Of a stretch of 64,000 nt of DNA, positions 56,584 to 64,000 are shown in pieces. Source of the stretch: Nannochloropsis oceanica (Eukaryota; Sar; Eustigmatophyceae; Eustigmatales; Monodopsidaceae); the NCBI GenBank assembly GCA_004519485.1, contig CP038106.1, positions 1,437,501-1,501,500 of the forward strand. Reading direction: 5' to 3'. Within the stretch, counting starts at the first letter, position 1. Each line of letters starts with the position of its first letter. A program made the translations under genes and the position numbers. A model generated the notes under the pieces. It made no database searches. It saw only the letters and a list, made by a program, of their open reading frames with translations, and was not told the origin of the DNA.

Positions 56584-57494
56584 ATGGCTGACGAAGAGCA
56601 TAGCAAGAAGTCCAAGAAGCCCTCGGGTGCATTAAATGTGGAGCGTCGGACGTGGGACATTGAGCACTTTCAGGAAGTGGCCAAGGAACGCCTGGAGAAG
56701 GTATGTAGCAGCGCGGGTAGTCCTGCCCACGTTGGCCTCTTCTTTACCCTTTTTCTCCTCCACCCTACTAACCATCCCATCTCACTTTGCCACTTCATTA
56801 TGCTCAACATTAATGCCCTGTCTTGTTATGTGCGCAGCCTCAGTCCTTTTCCTTCTTCAACCTCCACTCACCCCACCGCACCGCACCGCACACACCGCGC
56901 AAATAACAGGAGGCTTCTGGGGAAAGCGAGAAGAAAAAGCCAGGTTTCGTACGGAAACGCGAAGAATTTCAATCGGCAGAGCAGGGGGCGGCGGGACCCG
57001 AAGGCTCTAAGCGTGCTTACCTCAAGCATCGTGAAGCGGACTTGGGGTTGGAAGATAAGGTCGGCAAAATCCAAGTTGTCACGGGTAGCTCCGCCCCACA
57101 TCAACAGGGGGGATATTGGTGTGATATTTGTCAGTGTTTGTTGAAGGATTCAATGGCATATTTGGATCATATTAATGGAAAGAAGCATCAAAAGGCATTA
57201 GGGTTTAGTATGCGGGTTGAGAGAGTGGGGGTGGATCGTGTGAAGGAAAGGCTTGGGGCCTTGAAACGACGGGAAGAAGAGAGGAGGAATGCTGGGCCGA
57301 GAGAGAGTGCGATTAAGATTTACGAGCGGAAGTTGGAGGAGGAAGGGGCGGTGAAGGAGCAATGGAAGGAGGCCAGAAAGGAGGCGCGAAGGAAGATTAC
57401 CCAGCGGGCGGCGGAGGACGACGGGGAGGGAGGACAAGAAGAGGATGACGAGATGGCGGCTATGATGGGCTTTGGTGGGTTTGGAGGAAAATAG
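56584..57494 (+). CDS. ZMAT2: ZMAT2/Snu23-like splicing factor
   Basis: Exons 56584-56700 and 56910-57494 (GTATGT donor, AACAG acceptor, phase 0) give 233 aa. Order of motifs: RRTWDIEHFQEVAKERLEK, a variable basic linker ending YLKHREADLGLEDKVGK, a U1-type C2H2 zinc finger (GGYWCDICQCLLKDS, then LDHINGKKHQ), SMRVERVGVDRVKERL, a charged helix, and the C-terminal EEDDEMAAMMGFGGFG tail. All match ZMAT2/Snu23, a U4/U6.U5 tri-snRNP protein needed in B-complex formation. Length is close to the human protein (199 aa). Confidence 0.93.
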
Positions 57495-59458
57495 GTAGGA
57501 ACATGGGGTGGGTGAGAGGGTTTTTGATGTGTACATATGTTTGATTGGTGGGAAGGGCTGCCAGAGAGGCAGGAAATCGCAAGTATCAAAAAAAAAAAGC
57601 ACACACAACGTAGACAGGCAGCAATGGCATAAAGGGGGAAAACACGATGGCACAGAGTACTATATTCTTTTTTTTTCGAAGAACTTTTATCAATGTGTCG
57701 GCATTCGTTGGACACGAAGTAACTCCTAAGAAACTTTCTAGTGCAAAGTCTAACAAGCGACTGCTCTTAGCGGAGTATGCGTGTAGTCAAGAACATGGTA
57801 TGTGATCTTGAAAATTGACAGTGCTCTTCCTCTTTTCCACCCAAGACCTATTGAAGATGAACGGAAGGTATTAAGATGTGCAAGAGCCCAAGCACAAAGT
57901 TGACGCAGACTGTCCTGTAATGTTTTTGGGATATGGTACTTTTTGATGCCTTACAAGGTGGAGGAAGAAGAGCAGGAAGAAAACAAAAGGTGAGGGAGGG
58001 ACCAGGTGGGGCGCTCGATCCCGAAGTGCACACTTTTCCGACATTATTCGGAGAAGAGGAGAAATCGCTCCTGGTATAATGGAAGAGATGGGAGGGCGCG
58101 TGTGCCATGAAGGAGAAGATCGACGGCATCCGGGGAAGTATTGCAGCGTTAGAGAAATGGGCGTTGCGGATCGGGGAAAGAGTTGGAGCCTGCAACGGGA
58201 CATTAAGAGAGTAACCAAGGCTCGGTATCGCGCAAATGCAAAAGGCAGCATGATGGTAAGTGATATCCATTTCGAGACGATCGCCTTTCTCTTTCGACGC
58301 TTACGTTGTCATAGCTCCGAAATAGGGTGTTGGGAGGAAGTTGGAGGGGAGAAGTGCTCTGACAGCAGGGGCCAAGGAGACGATGCGTTTCCAACGACAC
58401 ACTCTCTTCAACCAGCGTATTGTTTGACAAGTATGAATCTTTTCTGATCGCATGAGGCTTTTATCACGCCCGGTGTGCGTGAGGGGTGTAGGTGGATGAA
58501 GGAAAAGGACTGGTTGGATGGATAGGGGGAGGGGCTGGTGGGTGAGAGGCTGGAGAGTATCAGTGGGAAAGGCGATTGCAAATGCCACGCAAGCAGGCGG
58601 CACATACGCTTTTTCCAGGCTCCTTTTTCACTTCTCTGTCCCCGCGGTACTGCCTCCAACGTAGTGTGACGTGACGGCTTCCTGCATATCTTTATTAGCG
58701 TAATTGTGGGTGTGGTTGGGAGTGGGTGAGTGTGGAGTATAAGTGATAGATGCAATGAGCAATTGTAACTGCCACGCGAGGGGGGCGGCACATATGCTTT
58801 TCCCCGCCTCCTTTTTCACTCCTCTATCCTCGCGGTACGGTTCCCATTGTAAGATGGCCTGTGCTCTTGTAGATGTGGGTGTGGGTGTGGGGGGATGGGG
58901 AGTATCAGTGTGTGAGCGAATGCAAATGCTACGCAAGTCGGCGGCACGTACGCTTGGTGCTGTCGCCGAGAGGCTGGCGCAACCTGTGTGAGACTCTAAG
59001 CTGAAGAGGAAAGAAGTACTGCCTAGTCACACACAATTTTAACAGAGCAACAAGTAATTGACATATTTAAGTATGGAACCCAGGCCGGGGGATGCATGCA
59101 GCCCGAATGCAGCGGCTCAACGAAGGCGAGCACACAACGCATGTCGCTGTAAGTACGGCTGCTCCTGGGGGAAATTTTCGCCTGCGGGAGTCTGACATTA
59201 TTTTCTTTGCGCTGTGCGGTATGACATCTGCGAATGTTTGCGGTGCCATGATGCATTTCTTATAGGGCAACATGGTTGTCAAGAAGTGAGTGCAATTTTG
59301 ATCGCGCCTTGGGTCTTTCTCAAGTGATGAACAGTCCCAAGATCGCCTTTTCGGGTTATGGGCGACGGTCAGGGTGGATGGGATGGACCACCACGGGAGG
59401 TCGAGGCCATGTTCTTCTCCTCTCATTTTCCGAACCAATACACCAATCGAGATAGGAA
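57495..59458. other. Intergenic
   Basis: 1.96 kb. The first part holds the ZMAT2 3' UTR and an A-run near 57588. 58480-58970 contains a degenerate tandem repeat. No frame matched a known family. Confidence 0.5.
58480..58970. repeat. Degenerate tandem repeat, about 2.5 units of about 180-220 bases
   Basis: Each unit has a G-rich GTGGGTG/GGATGGG segment, then GAGTAT(C/A)AGTG, TGCAAATG or similar, then CACGC(A/G)AG...GGCGGCACATA(C/T)GCTT; units 1 and 2 continue CTCCTTTTTCAC and CGCGGTAC. Confidence 0.65.
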
Positions 59459-60739
59459 ATGAGCGTGCATTACGTCCTGGGTATTGATATGGGCGGAACC
59501 GCGGCCAAGTTGGGATTAATTCCCCTGGCCACACTCCTCGAGACTCTTCCTTCAGCAGCCTCCTCCTCCTCATCCTCCTCCTCGTGCCCAACCCCACCCC
59601 TTCCACCGCCGCCATTCCTGCACCGGGTGCCATTGCCCAAGTATCGATCAGAGCGCACGCCCACGACTATTGTGACCTTGCTAGTCGATGCATGCAGGGA
59701 TTTGCTGTCTCAGGGGGGCGTAAGATGGGAGGAAGTAGCTGCTGTCGGGGTGGGGTTTCCTGGCCATGTCAACGCAGCCATGGCAGGAGGGGCGGCCAAT
59801 TTGAGCGAAGATTGGGAGACAGGCGTGCCGCTCACGGACCTCTTAAAAGAAGGATTCAGAAGGCATACAGGTGATGGTGGACAAACGACGTTTCTTGAAA
59901 ACATTCCCTCCACCATTGTCCTTATCAATGACGCGGATGCTGCACTGGCAGCAGAGGCATGGGGTGGGGCTGCACGAGGTCACAAAGACGTCGTCATGCT
60001 CACATTAGGAACAGGGATTGGAGTAGCTGTATGGCTGCATGGACAAGCGTGGTCGGGCTCAAGGGGCTTGGTTGAGGGGGGGCACATGGTGGTGGAGAAG
60101 GAGGGGAGAAAGTGTGGGTGCGGCCAAAGGGGATGCTTGGAGATGTACGCGTCGGCGACGGCGGTGGTGCGGCGAGCCGAGGAAGTGGGATTTCAGATGA
60201 GAAGATCAAAAGTAAGGGAAGAGAGGGGCGGCGACAAAGGGGAGGCAGGAACTGCTGGAGGAGAAAGAGAACACGAAGGAGGGACGACTGTATCACTAAG
60301 GGAAGAGGTAGATGGGCAAAGAGAGCAAGCAAAAAAAGACGGAGACCAAAATGGTGTCCTGAATGCCAAGCGCGTTTTTGATGCGGCCTTCGCTTCTCCA
60401 TCTGACCCTCTGGCTATGCAAGTGGTGGAGGAAGCAGCTGATTACCTGGGCTTGGGGTGTTTGAATTTATGTAGGGTGCTCGACCCCTCGCTTGTTTTGT
60501 TTGCGGGCGGGATGAGTGGGGCAGGGCCTCGGCTGGTGGCTATGGTGAAGGAAAAGTTTGTGGCCCATGGGTGGAGCATTCTTCCTCATGACGTTGATAT
60601 GGAAATAGCGGCCTTGGGTGGGGAGCAGGCGGGAATCTGGGGGTCGGCGCGGGCGGCGGTTATGAGGAGGGGAGGGAGAAATGAGAAAGGAGGACGAGAG
60701 GACATGAAATGGAATGGGCCATTTTCAAAATCAAAATGA
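59459..60739 (+). CDS. ROK-family sugar kinase (putative glucokinase)
   Basis: Intronless, 426 aa. YVLGIDMGGTAAKLG carries the phosphate-binding DxGGT (Asp10). Then VGVGFPGHVN, LINDADAALAAEAWGGAA (the NDxxAAxxxE catalytic Asp region), MLTLGTGIGVAV, GHMVVEKEGRKCGCGQRGCLE (ROK zinc ligands HxnCGCGxxGCLE) and LVLFAGGMSGAG. Two low-complexity insertions set it apart from bacterial ROK kinases: Ser/Pro at about residues 32-60 and a Glu/Gly/Lys stretch at about 245-300. No targeting peptide is evident. Glucose is the likeliest substrate, but mannose, fructose or N-acetyl sugars cannot be excluded. ROK kinases are mainly bacterial, so a transferred origin is possible. Confidence 0.85.
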   Translation: MSVHYVLGIDMGGTAAKLGLIPLATLLETLPSAASSSSSSSSCPTPPLPPPPFLHRVPLPKYRSERTPTTIVTLLVDACRDLLSQGGVRWEEVAAVGVGFPGHVNAAMAGGAANLSEDWETGVPLTDLLKEGFRRHTGDGGQTTFLENIPSTIVLINDADAALAAEAWGGAARGHKDVVMLTLGTGIGVAVWLHGQAWSGSRGLVEGGHMVVEKEGRKCGCGQRGCLEMYASATAVVRRAEEVGFQMRRSKVREERGGDKGEAGTAGGEREHEGGTTVSLREEVDGQREQAKKDGDQNGVLNAKRVFDAAFASPSDPLAMQVVEEAADYLGLGCLNLCRVLDPSLVLFAGGMSGAGPRLVAMVKEKFVAHGWSILPHDVDMEIAALGGEQAGIWGSARAAVMRRGGRNEKGGREDMKWNGPFSKSK

Positions 60740-61163
60740 TGGGAAGAATGGAAAGCACGCCGATAGTACCTCCCTGTGTGGTTTTCTCATTTACGTGCCG
60801 CAGCAATGTTAAAACGGCTTCCGAACCTGTCAATTGTCGGGCCTCTCCTCGCAGGTGAGCCCTTCCCATAAATTTGTGTATATATCTGCTAAGAGCAGGG
60901 TAGTAGACACCATGTGTGAGCTGGGCTGAATGTTAGCTTTTGGGGGGGGGGGGAGATCAACCGAGAGTTATGTTTCACTCCTGAAAGTGTGGCTGTGGCT
61001 TCCTCTTGGGCTTTATGGCTCCACACTCCAAGGAAAATCAACGGGGAAAAAATCTCTACTTTAGCCTTTTCGATTCCCCCGGTCGTTACCCTTATCCACG
61101 TGCACGGCGCACGTGCCCAATCTTGCCTAGCCGGCCCGGGTGCCTTGTCCAAAACAACTGTAC

Positions 61164-61229
<66 letters not shown>

Positions 61230-61678
61230 AACAACAACACGTGGAGATAACTTGACCAAAGCTAAAATACATACCTCTTCAGTCGTCGGTCCTCCTAGGA
61301 GGAAAGCAAGCAAGGCTCGTAACCAGGGAGAGGTGAATCAGCAGCTCGAAAAAAGGTTCTTCCAAACCCCAGTTTCAACCCGAAGAGGAGGGGGACCTCG
61401 TCTTGCAGGCTTGCGTTCCTGCCCTTGCTACGGTGACCCGCACTTCCACTCACAAGGACACTGTCTGTATCTGAAGAGGAGGGTGCTGATGCTGATGCTG
61501 ATGCTGGTTGCGCTGGCACAGTGCACCAGGCGGGAGTAGATGAGAGACACCACTAAGCCACCGTGCTCTCCTCAAGCTTGCCTCACCTTGCCCTCCGATG
61601 CAAGCAGTCCTCTCACTCCCATCCCCATCATAAATATACACACACCGTACACAGCGCTTCTTTCTTCTCCGGAGGACC
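60740..61678. other. Intergenic with CA microsatellite
   Basis: 939 bases. A pure CA repeat spans 61166-61228. A short CTGATG repeat lies at 61485-61505. No gene seen; the end holds the promoter of the next gene. Confidence 0.6.
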
Positions 61679-62703
61679 ATGGCTCTGCTCTACAAAGGTA
61701 CGTTCGTAGCCTAGGGCAGGAAGGGAGGAGCGAGGGGTGAGAGGGGAGGGAGGAGGAGAGGAACTCTGTTTTTGCGGCGCCCTCCCGGGATGCTCTTCGA
61801 GACTAATTTTACGTCGAGAGCATCTTACGCCCTGGTAGTCAGATATGTATAGATAGCAAAGGGGGGTAAACGGTAAGGGCAGGTGGAAGACTTGTCCGGA
61901 AAGCCAAAAGGGAGAGGACATGTGGAGAAGGCCCGTACGGCGGCCTGGTCGGATCCATGTCCATGAATGTCACTGGGATTCAGCAAGGGGATGCCTACCA
62001 ACGTAGAGTAATAATGAGAGGCGGGGAGATCGAGTAATACAGAGAGATAGGGATAGAAAGAGAAAGGGATAGCACGAGGACGACACAGGAAGGTGTCTAT
62101 TGGCGCCGTGCAGATTTCCCAGGCATATCATCTCTGCTTTGTTGACTCAAACAAACAAATGTCTCCTTCCCTCTATCTCTGCACTTGTAGGTGTGACTCG
62201 CGTCACCGCTGCCTCTGCCCGCACGATGGTTCCCCGCCGCTCCATGGGCATATTCCACCCACTGGCCATGAAACCGTACCAGCTGCCCAAGACGCAGAAG
62301 GTGAGGGAAGGGGGAGGGAAGGAGGGAAAGGAGGGGGAACTAAATAGTCTTTCTGCTAGATGAGCGTGAAGGAAGAGGAGAGGAGGGAAGGATAAGGTGG
62401 CATTTATCAACTTATATGAGTTGTCATTGAATGGCTTATACCAACATATCCTTCTTTCTTCCTTCCTTCCCTTCCACCCTCCTTTCCCCCTTCCTCTTCC
62501 CCTCGCTCGTCCTTTTCGCTCGTCCTTTTCCTCTTGTTCTCCTACAGGTCTACGACACTAAGGCCAAGCCCACTTACCTCAAGGCGCCTTCGGATGGGGT
62601 CGTGACCGCTCTTGGTTTGGGGGGACTCACCCTCGTCTTCCTTCGCACCATGACCGGATTTGGGGACATGGCTCTGGGGGTTAATAAAGTGGAAGTTCAG
62701 TAA
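61679..62703 (+). CDS. COX7a-like small mitochondrial membrane protein
   Basis: Three exons, 61679-61697, 62191-62300 and 62548-62703, with donors GTACGT and GTGAGG and matching phases, give 94 aa. Exon 1 encodes only MALLYK plus one base. The leader (GVTRVTAASARTMVPRRSM) is basic and Ser/Thr/Ala-rich, fitting a mitochondrial presequence. The mature part has KPTYLKAPSDGVVTALGLGG then a single hydrophobic segment to FLRTMTGF. The PxYLK...D... followed by one TM helix resembles cytochrome c oxidase subunit VIIa (PLYLKGGxxDxLLYR). The similarity is short, so subunit identity is tentative; the splice model is well supported. Confidence 0.55.
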
Positions 62704-63013
62704 AGAGGAGGAAGACGAGATGGAAAGGGAGGGGGGGTGGAAAGAAAGGAGGGAGGTGATTGGGCGTGATGTAGGACAAGGGCGATGGTGTAGTGGAGGG
62801 AGATGGTGATGATGATGAAGAAGATAGAAGACGTGGACCCAAAAAAAGGAAGTGCCGCTTGCTTGGTGTGGTGGTGGCTGGCACAGCAGTGGTTGTGGTG
62901 TGTTGGTTTGGTTTCTTTTTTTAATTTGATAAGAAGAAGGCCACTTGCCCTTCTCTGGGTCTCCTCCTTTCTCTCTCTGCTTTACACAAACTTCGCCCTC
63001 TAACACACGTACT

Positions 63014-63045
<32 letters not shown>

Positions 63046-63396
63046 TTGAAGGAACGGTATCATGCGTGCATGCCTGCCTGTTTCGGTCCTCTTTGTATGG
63101 AGGCTTGTATGTGCACTCGGTATGGCCATGTGCAGACAACATGTAGATATACCTTCAATGCGGGTGCTGCCCTTGCTGCCGAAAGCCTCACGCTCCTCTT
63201 CTCGCCAACCTCCATTTTTATCCTTCATTTCCTTCAACCCTTCTTCTTCCTTTTTCTGTCTCATCTTCCCATCCCATCCCTCTGTAATCTTCACACGCAC
63301 AAGAGGGTCGTTATGGCATCAACTATACTTCCATCCCACAGTTTTCTTTCCTTCTCTCCCTCCCTCCCTCCCTCCCTCTGCTTTTCATCCCGACTT
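62704..63396. other. Intergenic, convergent
   Basis: 693 bases with a (CAG)n tract near 63017-63045 and CCCT repeats near 63358. Open frames here are low complexity. Confidence 0.5.
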
Positions 63397-63909
63397 TTAG
63401 CATCCACTCCCCGTGCATACACTCTTGCAGACATTGTCTTCGTCGCAGTCCACCGAGTAGTAGCAACCAGGCTGAAATAGCAGCAGAAAAGAAGACAAGG
63501 AGGGAGGGAGAGAAGGAGGGAAGGAGGGAGGAAAAGGGAAAAAAGGACGGTCGGAGGAGAATGTGTGTGTGTGAGAGATGATGTTTAAAGGTTAAGAGAG
63601 GAGTAGACATTTACATGTCATCAATCCTTTGACCTTAACTCGTTCTCTGCCTGGTTTCCGAATACCCACACAAGGAAATAAAGCACAAAATCATTTACAA
63701 TGTGCGTCTCTTTCGTCCTTCCCTCCCTCCCTTCCTCCACCCCTCTCTGCACCACCCACCTTGCCACATGCAGGGTCTTTACTGTGTTCGGCCGGAACAA
63801 TGAAACCCTTTAAGCCGTAGCCCCTCAAGGACGAGCCCGCGGAGGTATCATCGTCATTGAGGACAGTGGAGGGGGGAAAGTTGACAGAGGCAGAGGTGTC
63901 GGCGATGTC
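63397..63909 (-). CDS. Last two exons of a gene with a Cys-rich tail, 5' part outside window
   Basis: Minus-strand exons 63909-63760 and 63471-63397 join in phase 0 (GTGGGT donor, TTTCAG acceptor). The first encodes DIADTSASVNFPPSTVLNDD, then LRGYGLKGFIVPAEHSKDP; the second gives GCYYSVDCDEDNVCKSVCTG and ends SGC-stop. The last about 30 residues hold six cysteines, suggesting disulfides and an extracellular or lumenal location. The acceptor before 63909 (CTCTTCCAG) means more exons lie upstream, beyond the window. Family not recognised. Confidence 0.6.
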
Positions 63910-64000
63910 CTGGAAGAGAGTGCATATTGGGTGGGGAAACAATACGGGGAATCAAAGTGAGATGCAGTGGATGGTCGGCAAGCAGATGGTGACTAAGCAA

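Noticed and set aside
61166-61228. Poly(His-Thr) and poly(Cys-Val) frames
   Set aside because: Produced by the CA dinucleotide repeat; no coding context.

Overview
The window reads as nuclear DNA of a unicellular photosynthetic stramenopile, most like a eustigmatophyte such as Nannochloropsis/Microchloropsis. Genes are short and spliced. Plastid-bound proteins (bL28c, uroporphyrinogen decarboxylase, a 162-aa membrane protein) begin with a signal peptide ending in an A-F (ASAFAP-like) junction, as in algae with a red secondary plastid. There is no operon structure, and long low-complexity tracts (polyQ, polyS, polyG, GGGA/CCCT) are common. The species assignment is inference; splice models come from reading frame, phase and splice-site sequence only.

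Layout. 1-11 kb: cyclin-Q-like 3' end, a NAK-family kinase with giant polyQ tracts, ALKBH6, a bacterial-type membrane fatty-acid desaturase, and an unrecognised plastid-targeted one-TM protein. 11.5-23.1 kb: the most striking region, five copies of one two-exon gene for a secreted two-domain protein, in strictly alternating orientation (-,+,-,+,-). Copies B-C form a near-perfect inverted repeat (arms about 1.97 kb, 410-bp loop), and this block is duplicated in tandem as D-E with a 4918-bp coding offset. 24-28.7 kb: plastid ribosomal protein bL28, TMA7 with an intron directly after the start codon, a palindromic repeat cluster, and possible exons of an unrecognised gene. 29.1-36.5 kb: tandem duplication of a sulfatase/LtaS-like membrane protein gene. 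36.7-64 kb: MRS2/CorA Mg transporter (reading frame switches at a 19-G run), mL40, a Sds3/BRMS1-like protein, UROD, ALG8, SMYD-like SET protein, phosphomannomutase, isobutyryl-CoA dehydrogenase, ZMAT2/Snu23, ROK sugar kinase, a COX7a-like small protein, and the 3' exons of a gene with a cysteine-rich tail.

Most genes are unrelated housekeeping genes, often in divergent pairs sharing a short upstream region (NAK kinase/ALKBH6 201 bp, ALG8/SET 444 bp, ACAD8/ZMAT2 488 bp). Phosphomannomutase (GDP-mannose supply) and ALG8 (dolichol-linked glycan assembly) both serve N-glycosylation but are not adjacent. No virus-like element, CRISPR array, rRNA or convincing tRNA was seen.
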